The notes under the pieces are model-generated. The model was given only the letters and a program-made list of their open reading frames with translations. It was not told where the DNA came from and ran no database searches. A DNA stretch of 9,502 nt. It comes from Deltaproteobacteria bacterium. GTDB lineage: Bacteria; Desulfobacterota; Desulfobacteria; Desulfobacterales; ETH-SRB1. Below, in pieces: positions 1 through 6,680 of the stretch. Where the stretch lies: assembly GCA_030627405.1 (NCBI GenBank), contig DAOUSD010000041.1, forward strand, positions 1 to 9,502. The letters are read 5' to 3'. Made by a program: the position numbers and the translations under genes. Positions within the stretch are counted from its first letter, which is position 1; every line of letters starts with the position of its first letter.

Positions 1-1
1 A

Positions 2-694
2 TATCCTCACAAAGATGTTGAAAAGGATACTTCTGCCACAAAAATTCAGAAAGGTATTTTTTACACGCCGCACAATGAGTTTTATGCCATTGATGTGGCG
101 ATAGACGGCCAATTGATCGATGTAGATAAGTTCAACCAGGTTATGGAGAAGGCCGGTTTTCTGTATGCAAAAACTATTTTCAGAGGTACGTTTGAAGAAT
201 GCTTGAAATATTCAAACAGCTTTCCTTCTCAGATTTCCGCATGGCTGGGTCTTCCCGAACTCGAAGATAACATATGTGAAGGTATTGTGATAAAACCGGC
301 AATTCCCAAATTTCTTAGTGATAAAACAAGAGTGATTCTTAAAAACAAGAATGAAAAATGGGCGGAAAAAGCAAAGGCAAGAGATAGGCCAAAAAAGCCT
401 AAGATGACGTTGTCTGAAAAAGGCGAGGAACTATTTAACGAGATAGAGAGCCGTATCACAAAAAACCGGCTTCACAACGTATTATCAAAAACAGGGCCGA
501 TTGGACAAAAGGAATTCGGCAAACTCATACAACTTTTTTCAAAAGATATACTTGATGACTTTTTCAAAGACTACATCGAGGAATATAACGGACTTGCAAA
601 AAAGGAGCGGAACCAATTGACACGTAAACTGAGTCAGCAATGTGCGGAGCTGATACGCCTTAATTTCATAAACATCGTTGATGGAGAATTTTAG
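2..694 (+). CDS. T4 Rnl2-like RNA ligase, 5'-truncated by window edge
   Basis: ATP-dependent RNA ligase of the Rnl2 branch, which seals 3'-OH/5'-phosphate RNA nicks through a ligase-AMP intermediate. The frame is open from base 2 with no start, so the N-terminal part with nucleotidyl-acceptor motif I (KxxG) lies upstream of the window. What remains shows the later nucleotidyltransferase motifs in order: motif IIIa-like EFYAIDV (77-97), motif IV EGIVIKP (278-298) and motif V LKNKNEKW with its two lysines (338-361). After a basic linker comes an alpha-helical C-terminal segment (about 415-691, including NVLSKTGPIGQKEFGKL) resembling the Rnl2 C-terminal domain. A GTG at 95 is in frame but sits inside motif IIIa, so it is not the true start. 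The family assignment is firm. The biological role of bacterial Rnl2-like ligases (RNA repair or other) is not set by the sequence. Confidence 0.88.
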   Translation, partial: YPHKDVEKDTSATKIQKGIFYTPHNEFYAIDVAIDGQLIDVDKFNQVMEKAGFLYAKTIFRGTFEECLKYSNSFPSQISAWLGLPELEDNICEGIVIKPAIPKFLSDKTRVILKNKNEKWAEKAKARDRPKKPKMTLSEKGEELFNEIESRITKNRLHNVLSKTGPIGQKEFGKLIQLFSKDILDDFFKDYIEEYNGLAKKERNQLTRKLSQQCAELIRLNFINIVDGEF

Positions 695-800
695 GCCTTT
701 AAGGGTTCACTCAAAGCGCCGAAAGTGCCTGATTGATGCTGTAAAGTATGATTTTGCATTGACGAGGCTGGGAATAATGGATGATACAGAGTCAATTTAG
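681..800 (+). CDS. possible 39-aa small ORF overlapping ligase stop
   Basis: An ATG at 681 opens a 39-codon frame ending at TAG 798-800, overlapping the last 14 bases of the RNA ligase gene in another frame. The product begins MENFRPLRVHSKRRKCLIDA, has a basic N-terminal half and an acidic tail (MDDTESI), and shows no signal peptide or recognisable domain. There is no good Shine-Dalgarno before the ATG, though ribosomes finishing the ligase could re-initiate. It fills most of the gap to the methyltransferase. It may equally be chance or the remnant of a degraded gene. Weakly supported. Confidence 0.2.
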   Translation: MENFRPLRVHSKRRKCLIDAVKYDFALTRLGIMDDTESI

Positions 801-828
801 ATGAACATTTTCCGGAGGATTATAAAGA

Positions 829-1674
829 TTGTATTTACAGGCTGATAACAAGGCGATTAAAAAGGAATTGCTTGGTATTATCGAAGATAGTCGAAGAAAA
901 ATTACGCCGGGAGAACTGCAAAAAACATTATCTCAAAAATATTCTTTAGCAAGGAAAGAAATAAGATCACTTATAAGGGGTCTGGTAGCAGAAAACTTCC
1001 TGGCATATACAAATCATTATGGCCGGACGTTTATAGAAAAATCTTTCAACAAACCTGTTCGCGTATCAAAGCATGTCATTTTGAAACCGCCCGGAGTTAA
1101 TTATAAATACAGAGAAGATGATGTGACAATTGAGATATGCCAGGGCGTTTCATTTGGCAATGGCCGGCATCCAACAACCAGGCTGGCAATAAGAGGGATA
1201 GAGTATGCTTTAAATAAAACAAATTTATTAGAAGGAAAAGATAAAACAAGCGTTCTTGATATTGGAACAGGCTCAGGTGTTTTGGGAATAACGGCATTAC
1301 TGCTGGGAATTAAAAATGCCGTTGGTATTGATATTGATCCATGTTCCATAAAAGAAGCCAAGGATAATGCAAAAATTAACAAACTTGAGGATAAATTTGT
1401 AATAAAAAATATGTCCTTAGAGGATTTAAATACTAAATTTACATTAATAACTGCAAATTTAAGATATCCGACATTAATGAATATATATCACAGGCTCATT
1501 AAAATGACAGAGCCAGGTGGTGCTGTTGTGTTTTCTGGAATAAAGAGCGATGAAGCTGCATCTGTTATTGATTTATACACGAAAAAGCACTTTGAATGTA
1601 AATGGAAAGAATTTGAAAAAGGGTGGGGAGGGCTTGTATTTTTTCCCTTGACGGCTCCTTATAATATGTATTAA
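829..1674 (+). CDS. PrmA-like (ribosomal protein L11 methyltransferase-like) SAM methyltransferase with N-terminal winged-helix-like region
   Basis: Predicted class I SAM-dependent methyltransferase, 281 aa. The C-terminal two thirds match the PrmA fold: FGNGRHPTT (109-117, PrmA signature FGTGxHPTT), SAM motif I VLDIGTGSG (142-150), acidic VGIDID (165-170), ANLRYPTL (209-216, where PrmA has NIL..PL), PGG..VFSGI (229-238) and a WGGLVF end like the usual WxxLV. The first ~85 residues differ from the standard PrmA substrate-binding domain. They look helical and winged-helix-like (KITPGELQKTL, REDDV), so the substrate may not be L11. The start is TTG: an in-frame TAA at 823-825 excludes anything further upstream, there is no in-frame ATG until far into the domain, and GGAGG lies at 814-818, 10 bases before. 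Methyltransferase fold is certain, PrmA relationship good, substrate unknown. Confidence 0.85.
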   Translation: MYLQADNKAIKKELLGIIEDSRRKITPGELQKTLSQKYSLARKEIRSLIRGLVAENFLAYTNHYGRTFIEKSFNKPVRVSKHVILKPPGVNYKYREDDVTIEICQGVSFGNGRHPTTRLAIRGIEYALNKTNLLEGKDKTSVLDIGTGSGVLGITALLLGIKNAVGIDIDPCSIKEAKDNAKINKLEDKFVIKNMSLEDLNTKFTLITANLRYPTLMNIYHRLIKMTEPGGAVVFSGIKSDEAASVIDLYTKKHFECKWKEFEKGWGGLVFFPLTAPYNMY

Positions 1675-1697
1675 TAATGTTCTTAAGGAGGTGTATT

Positions 1698-1940
1698 ATG
1701 GATATGGTTCGGTTAAACATCACCCTTCCGGCAGATCTGTTTCACCAGTTAAACGAATTAGTGGGCCCCAGAAAAAAAAGTGGTTTCATTACTGAAACCT
1801 TGAGACAACGGATTAAAAAAATTCAAAATGAGCAAATGCAGAGGCTCATGGAAAAAGGCTATAAGGCCAGGAAAGCTGAGAGCCTTGCCATAACAAAGGA
1901 ATTTGAGCCCGGTGATCTGGAGGGATGGGATGAATATTAA
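1698..1940 (+). CDS. ribbon-helix-helix antitoxin of a MazEF-type toxin-antitoxin pair
   Basis: Small DNA-binding antitoxin, 80 aa, that should neutralise the MazF protein encoded next and autorepress the pair. The N-terminus MVRLNITLPADLFHQLNEL is a typical beta-strand plus helix of the CopG/RHH fold, followed by the second helix (KKSGFITETLRQRIKK). The acidic, aromatic tail EFEPGDLEGWDEY is the kind of segment that MazE-type antitoxins thread into the toxin groove. ATG 1698 is chosen over an upstream TTG at 1677 because AAGGAGG lies at 1684-1690; a second ATG at 1704 is also possible. The gene starts 23 bases after the methyltransferase stop, so co-transcription is possible. The last 11 bases overlap the toxin gene. 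The RHH fold resembles the Bacillus-type MazE rather than the AbrB-fold MazE of E. coli. Confidence 0.88.
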   Translation: MDMVRLNITLPADLFHQLNELVGPRKKSGFITETLRQRIKKIQNEQMQRLMEKGYKARKAESLAITKEFEPGDLEGWDEY

Positions 1941-2274
1941 GAGGGGACAAATATATCTTGTCGCCCTGGATCCGGTTGTGGGAAAAGAGATTTCAAAGAC
2001 CCGCCCGGTCGTTATTGTATCCAATAACAAAAACAACGAATTTGCTGCAACGGTAACTATCTTGCCTGTTACTTCTATGAATCTCCAGAATATCTACCCT
2101 TTTGAGGTACTTTTACCCAAAGGAACTGGAAAACTCCCAAAGGCCTCAAAGGTTAAGACAGACCAAATCCGCACTCTCGACAAAAGCAGGATCGTGAAAT
2201 TAATCGGGACAATAGGAAAGAAAGAGATGAGCAAGATCGAAAAAGCCACAAAAATTCATCTGGCGCTACCATAG
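1930..2274 (+). CDS. mazF: MazF/PemK-family endoribonuclease toxin
   Basis: Ribosome-independent, sequence-specific mRNA interferase, 114 aa, the normal MazF length. Visible family landmarks are the N-terminal KRGQIYLVALDPVVGKE strand-loop, TRPVVIVSNN with the catalytic-type Arg, the TVTILPVTS strand with the catalytic-type Thr/Ser, the K..KTDQIRTLD core and the closing helix MSKIEKATKIHLAL. All are intact, so the toxin should be active. Start ATG 1930 overlaps the antitoxin stop (TAA 1938-1940) and is preceded by GGAGGG at 1919-1924, inside the antitoxin coding region. This arrangement couples toxin translation to antitoxin translation. A TTG at 1903 in the same frame is rejected because MazF proteins begin at about MxxKRGQIY. 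The cleavage motif cannot be predicted from sequence. Confidence 0.95.
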   Translation: MNIKRGQIYLVALDPVVGKEISKTRPVVIVSNNKNNEFAATVTILPVTSMNLQNIYPFEVLLPKGTGKLPKASKVKTDQIRTLDKSRIVKLIGTIGKKEMSKIEKATKIHLALP

Positions 2275-2348
2275 GGCTCGGTCAAGAGTAACTTCCTCAT
2301 TAGAATTTATCATCATAGCATTCTCAAAAAATACCCAATAGGAAAATT

Positions 2349-4208
2349 ATGCAACTGTCAGATCAACAAAGAGATGCTGTAGAATATATTGGGACGCCGT
2401 CTTTGGTTATAGCCGGTGCAGGCTCGGGTAAAACACGGACATTAACTTCCAAGATAGCCCATCTTGTTTCAAATGGTTATGATCCTGAACGCATTCTTGC
2501 GATTACCTTTACCAATAAGGCGGCAGATGAAATGAAGTCTCGTCTTGTTCGTATGACAGGAATGCCTTTGATACGTTTCCCCTGGGTTAGAACATTTCAC
2601 TCAGCATGTTTTAAAATCTTAAAAAAACATTGCTCCCTGCTTGGATATAATACTCCTCTACAGATCTACGCAGGATACCAGCAGCAAAAGATACTCAAGG
2701 ATATTATTGTAGGGAAATTGAATTTTGACAAAAAGTATGTCCAACCTGTTTTAGCTCAGCTTTCCAGAGCAAAAAACTCCGGCAATCCTTTTGATTATCT
2801 TGACGGTAAGCTTTACTCTTTTCGTATCAAATTGCTTGATGTTTTTAATCTTTACGAAAAGGAATTGAAATCAAATAATGCGGTTGATTTTGATAATATT
2901 TTGCTTTTGACACGCAATTTGCTTCGAGATCACAAAAATATGCGCAAGCAGTACAGAAAATTTTTCCAGTTTATTCTTGTGGATGAATATCAGGACACCA
3001 ATAATCTTCAGGAGGATCTTACAGGGCTGCTGCTTCAAAACGGCAACCTCTTTTGTGTAGGTGATGACTGGCAGGCTATTTATTCATTCAGAGGAAGCAA
3101 TATGAATCATTTCCTGTCGTTTCCTGAAAAGTACAAACAGGCCCGGGTTTTCAGGCTGGAACAGAACTATCGTTCTGCGGATGAGATTGTTCGAACGGCA
3201 AATGATCTGATCGGACATAACGACCACAAGATGGAAAAAAAGTGCTTTTCCGACAAGCACGGGGGACTGGTTGAGCTTTATGATTTTTTCAATGACAAAG
3301 AAGAGGCTGATTGGGTTGCCGGAAAGATCAAATCGCTTTGCGAAAAGGGTCTTGCTTATAGTAAAATAGCTGTTTTATATCGGACTAAATTTTGCTCTCT
3401 TTCCTTTGAGAAGGCATTCAGATCTTTTGGAATTCCGTACCGGATGTTAGGTGGAAAGGGATTTTTTGAACGTAAAGAGATTATGGATATAAACTGCTAT
3501 CTTGCTGCAGCGGTTTTTGAAAAAGATGATGCATCCTTTGAGCGGATTGTAAATATTCCCAAACGTGGGATCGGCCCGGCGGCTATCAATAAGATCGCTC
3601 AGATAAAAACAGGGGAAATGAGCCTTCAGGATGCAGCGCGCAATGCTCTTAGAGAAAAGCTTATGGCTCCCCAAATATATAATTCTCTCAGCGAGGTAAT
3701 CAGATTGCTTGATGATATTAGGGATATGAAACCTGATGCTGCAATCCGCAAAATATTATCCAAGGTTAACTATATGGATTATATTAAGCATTATTCCAAA
3801 GTCAATTCCATGGATTATACCTCAAAAGAGGAGAATATTGACCAGCTTATTTATTCAGCCTCCCAGAAAGATACAATTGTAGAATATCTTGAAGAAGCCT
3901 CTCTGGTTAAGGAGGACAAAGAAGATGAAGAAGATGAAGATAAAAAAAGCGGAGTAATTCTGTCAACCATACATTCTTCCAAGGGGCTGGAATACAGGGC
4001 GGTCTTTGTGGTTGCATGTGAAGAACAACTTTTTCCTCACTGGAAGGCCATGGATACGGAAATGGGTCTTCACGAGGAACGCAGACTTATGTATGTGGCA
4101 ATGACAAGAGCGGAGCAGTATTTGTTTTTAAGTCATGCCGGCTACCGAAAGGGACAATCCAACCTCCGAAGCAGATTTCTTGACGAGATTGAAGAATCGT
4201 TGGAGTAG
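2349..4208 (+). CDS. UvrD/PcrA/Rep-type superfamily 1A DNA helicase
   Basis: 3'-to-5' ATP-dependent DNA helicase of the UvrD/PcrA/Rep family, 619 aa, involved in repair or replication restart. All motifs are present: Q-motif SDQQRDAV (4-11), Walker A AGAGSGKTR (22-30), Ia AITFTNKAADEMK, Walker B VDEYQDTN (211-218), III GDDWQAIYSFRG (238-249), IV LEQNYRS (270-276), V STIHSSKGLEY with H542, and VI EERRLMYVAMTRA (576-588). It is about 50-100 residues shorter than Rep or PcrA and ends soon after motif VI, so the flexible C-terminal tail that binds RNA polymerase or partners in PcrA/UvrD is absent. Two oddities lie in the 2B/2A region: a 12-residue near-duplication at 471-494 and a Glu/Asp/Lys-rich insert just before motif V (VKEDKEDEEDEDKKSG). 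The start ATG has TAGGAAA at 2339-2345. Whether it is the organism's Rep, PcrA or UvrD equivalent is not decided here. Confidence 0.95.
   Translation: MQLSDQQRDAVEYIGTPSLVIAGAGSGKTRTLTSKIAHLVSNGYDPERILAITFTNKAADEMKSRLVRMTGMPLIRFPWVRTFHSACFKILKKHCSLLGYNTPLQIYAGYQQQKILKDIIVGKLNFDKKYVQPVLAQLSRAKNSGNPFDYLDGKLYSFRIKLLDVFNLYEKELKSNNAVDFDNILLLTRNLLRDHKNMRKQYRKFFQFILVDEYQDTNNLQEDLTGLLLQNGNLFCVGDDWQAIYSFRGSNMNHFLSFPEKYKQARVFRLEQNYRSADEIVRTANDLIGHNDHKMEKKCFSDKHGGLVELYDFFNDKEEADWVAGKIKSLCEKGLAYSKIAVLYRTKFCSLSFEKAFRSFGIPYRMLGGKGFFERKEIMDINCYLAAAVFEKDDASFERIVNIPKRGIGPAAINKIAQIKTGEMSLQDAARNALREKLMAPQIYNSLSEVIRLLDDIRDMKPDAAIRKILSKVNYMDYIKHYSKVNSMDYTSKEENIDQLIYSASQKDTIVEYLEEASLVKEDKEDEEDEDKKSGVILSTIHSSKGLEYRAVFVVACEEQLFPHWKAMDTEMGLHEERRLMYVAMTRAEQYLFLSHAGYRKGQSNLRSRFLDEIEESLE
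3759..3830 (+). repeat. 36-bp imperfect tandem duplication inside the helicase gene
   Basis: Two adjacent 36-bp units (3759-3794 and 3795-3830) encode SKVNYMDYIKHY followed by SKVNSMDYTSKE. The first eight codons of the units agree at seven amino acids, while the DNA has drifted at several third positions, so the duplication is not recent. It adds about 12 residues in the 2B/2A region and keeps the reading frame. Confidence 0.6.
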
Positions 4209-4251
4209 TAACGAGCAACCAGTAACCAGCAACCAGTAACGAGCAACGAGC
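4207..4251 (+). repeat. heptamer tandem array AG(T/C)AAC(G/C), six copies, between helicase stop and fumarase ATG
   Basis: Six consecutive 7-bp units read AGTAACG, AGCAACC, AGTAACC, AGCAACC, AGTAACG, AGCAACG, then a partial AGC that abuts the fumarase ATG at 4252. Units alternate T and C at the third base, so it can also be read as three 14-bp units. The first unit shares its AG with the helicase stop TAG (4206-4208). The array therefore is the complete 43-bp intergenic spacer, and it leaves no Shine-Dalgarno in front of the fumarase gene. Confidence 0.85.
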
Positions 4252-5862
4252 ATGGTAGAATTTTCATATCAGGATATGTTTCCTTTTGGAGATGATTATA
4301 CACAATATCGTCTGTTAACTCAGGAGCATGTCGTCTCAAAATCCTTTGAAGGCCTGGATATAGTAAAAATTGACTCAGAGGGGCTCACTCTTCTTGCTGA
4401 GCAGGCGTTTAGAGATATTTCTTTTCTATTGAGACCGTCCCATCTTAAATTGCTGGCAAATATTGTTGATGACCCGGAGAGTTCCGATAATGACAGATAT
4501 GTTGCGGTTGAGATGCTGAAAAATGCGGTTATCTCTGCCGAAGGCGTATTCCCAATGTGCCAGGACACAGGAACAGCTATTATAACAGGTAAAAAGGGGC
4601 AGCAGGTCTGGACAAACTTTTCCGATGAAGAGTCTCTGTCAAGGGGTGTTTTTAATGCTTATACAAAAAACAATTTTCGTTATTCACAATTAGCTCCCTT
4701 GACAATGTATGACGAAAAAAATACAGGTTGCAATCTTCCTGCACAAATTGAGCTGTATGCAACACAGGGAGATGAATATAATTTTCTTTTTATTGCAAAA
4801 GGAGGAGGCTCCGCCAATAAGACCTTTCTTTATCAGAAAACAAAAGCTGTTTTGAAGCCGGATGAGCTTATAACATTTATGAAAAGCAAGATGAAGTCTC
4901 TTGGCACTTCAGCATGTCCGCCTTATCATCTTGTTTTTGTAGTGGGGGGAACTTCTGCTGAAGCGAACCTGAAAACAGTGAAACTTGCTTCAGCAGGATA
5001 TCTTGACAGTCTTCCTTACACAGGGAACGAATTTGGGCGGGCATTCAGAGATCATGAACTTGAAGCTGAGTTGCTTGGTATATCACGAAAACTTGGAATA
5101 GGCGCACAATTCGGAGGTAAATATTTCTGCCATGACATAAGGGTGATACGCCTTCCGCGTCACGGAGCATCCTGCCCGATTGGTCTCGGTGTTAGTTGCA
5201 GTGCTGACAGAAACATTAAGGCAAAAATTACAAAAGGAGGAATTTTTCTGGAAAGGCTTGAGACTGATCCGGAAAGATATTTGCCGAAGCCCACCTGGAC
5301 AGAGCATAGTGCGGTTAATATTGATTTGAATAAATCAATGGATGAGATACGCGGCATTTTAAACAAATATCCTGTTTCAACGCGCCTCTTGCTTACAGGT
5401 AAGCTTGTTGTTGCAAGGGATATAGCCCATGCAAAAATCAAGGAACAAATTGAAACAGGTCAGGGCCTTCCTGAATATTTCAAGAAACATATTATTTATT
5501 ATGCAGGTCCGGCAAAGACTCCTGAAAGCTATCCTTCCGGTTCTTTTGGACCTACTACATCGGGGCGTATGGATTCCTATGTGCCACTCTTTCAGGAGCA
5601 TGGGGGTTCTTTGATTATGCTGGCAAAAGGAAACCGTTCCGGAATTGTGACGGAATCCTGTAAAAAACACGGAGGATTTTACCTTGGCTGTATTGGTGGA
5701 ACTGCAGCCAGGATAGGCAAAGAGTGTATAACTAATATTGAAACCATTGAGTATCCTGAGCTTGGCATGGAAGCTGTCTTTTTGATTACCGTCAGAAATT
5801 TTCCTGCGTTCATAATAATAGATGATAAAGGCAATGATTTTTATGAAAACCTTCTGAATTAA
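4252..5862 (+). CDS. fumA: class I (iron-sulfur) fumarate hydratase
   Basis: Reversible hydration of fumarate to L-malate in the citric acid cycle or its reductive branch; cytoplasmic, [4Fe-4S]-dependent and oxygen-sensitive. At 536 aa it is a full-length single-chain enzyme comparable to E. coli FumA (about 548 aa), not the split alpha/beta form. Three cluster cysteines are visible: C103 in MCQDTG, C222 in ACPPYH and C316 in GVSCSADRN. Their spacing matches FumA with an offset of two. The C-terminal domain carries YYAGPAKTP, GSFGPTTSGRMDSYV (430-444) and LAKGNRSG, which line the active site in this family. The start at ATG 4252 is favoured because class I fumarases begin with an F.Y...FP.G.D.T.YRLLT segment right after the start, and an in-frame TAA at 4237-4239 blocks extension. 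No Shine-Dalgarno is present: the upstream DNA is a heptamer array, so initiation may be inefficient or coupled to the helicase 43 bases upstream. Confidence 0.96.
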   Translation: MVEFSYQDMFPFGDDYTQYRLLTQEHVVSKSFEGLDIVKIDSEGLTLLAEQAFRDISFLLRPSHLKLLANIVDDPESSDNDRYVAVEMLKNAVISAEGVFPMCQDTGTAIITGKKGQQVWTNFSDEESLSRGVFNAYTKNNFRYSQLAPLTMYDEKNTGCNLPAQIELYATQGDEYNFLFIAKGGGSANKTFLYQKTKAVLKPDELITFMKSKMKSLGTSACPPYHLVFVVGGTSAEANLKTVKLASAGYLDSLPYTGNEFGRAFRDHELEAELLGISRKLGIGAQFGGKYFCHDIRVIRLPRHGASCPIGLGVSCSADRNIKAKITKGGIFLERLETDPERYLPKPTWTEHSAVNIDLNKSMDEIRGILNKYPVSTRLLLTGKLVVARDIAHAKIKEQIETGQGLPEYFKKHIIYYAGPAKTPESYPSGSFGPTTSGRMDSYVPLFQEHGGSLIMLAKGNRSGIVTESCKKHGGFYLGCIGGTAARIGKECITNIETIEYPELGMEAVFLITVRNFPAFIIIDDKGNDFYENLLN

Positions 5863-6110
5863 AAATTTTTAAAAAGTTACCAGGACTTAAAGCATCCGTG
5901 AAGTCAAGCAGAAAATAGTTATTATCGTAAATTAATTCAAATAATTAACTGTGTTTTCGAGCACTGTTTCATGTGCTTTAAGGAATGCTGATAGATCTTC
6001 GATATGATTTGGGCAACAGCCCGTTGAATTGTGAATTAACGGCCATTATTCACAATTCAAGAAAGGTGAATCATTAAAAAGGTAATTTGTCTTTTAAGGA
6101 GGAATTTAGC
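5863..6110. other. intergenic region between fumarase and envelope operon
   Basis: 248 bases with no supported gene. It should hold the promoter of the downstream four-gene operon, but I see no clear -35/-10 pair. It contains small AT-only symmetries (TTAATT/AATTAA at 5932-5948), a 4-bp GGGC/GCCC hairpin (6011-6022) and the 13-bp inverted repeat annotated separately. No GC-rich stem followed by a T-run is present, so a fumarase terminator cannot be called. Confidence 0.6.
6024..6060. repeat. perfect 13-bp inverted repeat with 11-nt loop
   Basis: The left arm TTGAATTGTGAAT (6024-6036) is exactly complementary in reverse to ATTCACAATTCAA (6048-6060), separated by taacggccatt. Each arm is itself nearly a doubled 7-mer (TGAATTG, TGAATTA). 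It lies 50 bases before the ATG of the beta-barrel gene. It could be an operator for a dimeric regulator, an mRNA stem-loop in the 5' leader or a decayed mobile repeat. No T-run follows on either side, so it is not a typical terminator. Confidence 0.7.
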
Positions 6111-6656
6111 ATGAAAAAAACTTTATTACTGCCATTGTTTTTAGTTTTTATTTTTAGCGGTGTCTGTAATGCGGAGATTTATGAAACTAATTTCGAAATC
6201 GCTGCTGGTTTGTATGTGCCGGATGAAGAGGGATTATTAAGTACGCCGGAGCTTACCCTGGGGTATTCTTTTGGAGTTCATGAATCAATACATGCAAAGG
6301 TTTTTGTAAGCGGATACGTTCTTGATCCTGATGACAAGTATAAAACATGTGACGAAGATGGCTCAGACTTTGACAAAATACCTACAATATCTGTTGGAAT
6401 GTCAGTTCTTAATTACTATAATGTTGGAGTTACCGCTGATTTGTATCATGAAATCGGAGCGTATTTAACATATCAAAAAGTTGACTATACTAAAAGCGGT
6501 AGCGGTCCTGTTAGTGATGAAAAACTTGGTGCAGGACTTCTGATTGGTGGGGGCATTAGAATCAATCAAATGTTTAAGGCATCCCTACACTATAGGTTAC
6601 AATCGAGTAGAGTTGATGATGGCGGTTTATCTGCTGAAATAACACTATCTTTTTAA
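6111..6656 (+). CDS. secreted small outer-membrane beta-barrel candidate, family not recognised
   Basis: 181-aa exported protein that I do not recognise. A classical Sec signal peptide (KK, then a hydrophobic stretch LLLPLFLVFIFSG, cleavage expected after CNA at residue 21) is followed by alternating polar/apolar strands with turns: FEIAAGLYV, ELTLGYSFG, SIHAKVFVSGYV, PTISVGMSVLNYYNVGVTADLY, GAYLTYQKVDY, GAGLLIGGGIRI, KASLHYRLQS, LSAEITLSF. The chain ends in phenylalanine, as Bam-dependent outer-membrane barrels do. About eight strands fit an OmpA/OmpX-size barrel. One Asp-rich loop (YKTCDEDGSDFDK) carries a lone cysteine. ATG 6111 is chosen over an upstream in-frame start at 6087 because AAGGAGG lies at 6096-6102 and the signal peptide begins there. 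It is the first gene of a run of four; the next starts 24 bases later. Confidence 0.72.
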   Translation: MKKTLLLPLFLVFIFSGVCNAEIYETNFEIAAGLYVPDEEGLLSTPELTLGYSFGVHESIHAKVFVSGYVLDPDDKYKTCDEDGSDFDKIPTISVGMSVLNYYNVGVTADLYHEIGAYLTYQKVDYTKSGSGPVSDEKLGAGLLIGGGIRINQMFKASLHYRLQSSRVDDGGLSAEITLSF

Positions 6657-6680
6657 ATAAATATCACTCAAGATAAGTAG

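Noticed and set aside
801..845. 14-codon ORF starting ATG 801 over the methyltransferase start
   Set aside because: Too short, and it overlaps the Shine-Dalgarno and TTG start of a confident gene.
1097..1382. Two minus-strand ORFs inside the methyltransferase gene
   Set aside because: They are antisense to conserved SAM-binding motifs and have no ribosome-binding site or family features.
4142..4339. Minus-strand ORF across the helicase/fumarase junction
   Set aside because: Its Leu/Val-rich peptide (SLLVTGCWLLVARY) is just the heptamer array read backwards, and it overlaps two confident genes.
5083..5670. Several 60-97 codon frames (both strands) inside the fumarase gene
   Set aside because: They lie opposite or across conserved fumarase motifs; low-complexity, no independent start signals.
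5863..5880. AAAAATTTTTAAAAAG after the fumarase stop as a terminator
   Set aside because: A-T only symmetry with no GC stem or loop; cannot be called an intrinsic terminator.
6011..6022. GGGCAACAGCCC hairpin as a terminator or riboswitch element
   Set aside because: Only a 4-bp stem with no T-run and no surrounding conserved riboswitch pattern.
6030..6054. CRP-like TGTGA...TCACA pair
   Set aside because: The half-sites are 15 bases apart instead of the 6 needed, so this is only part of the 13-bp inverted repeat.
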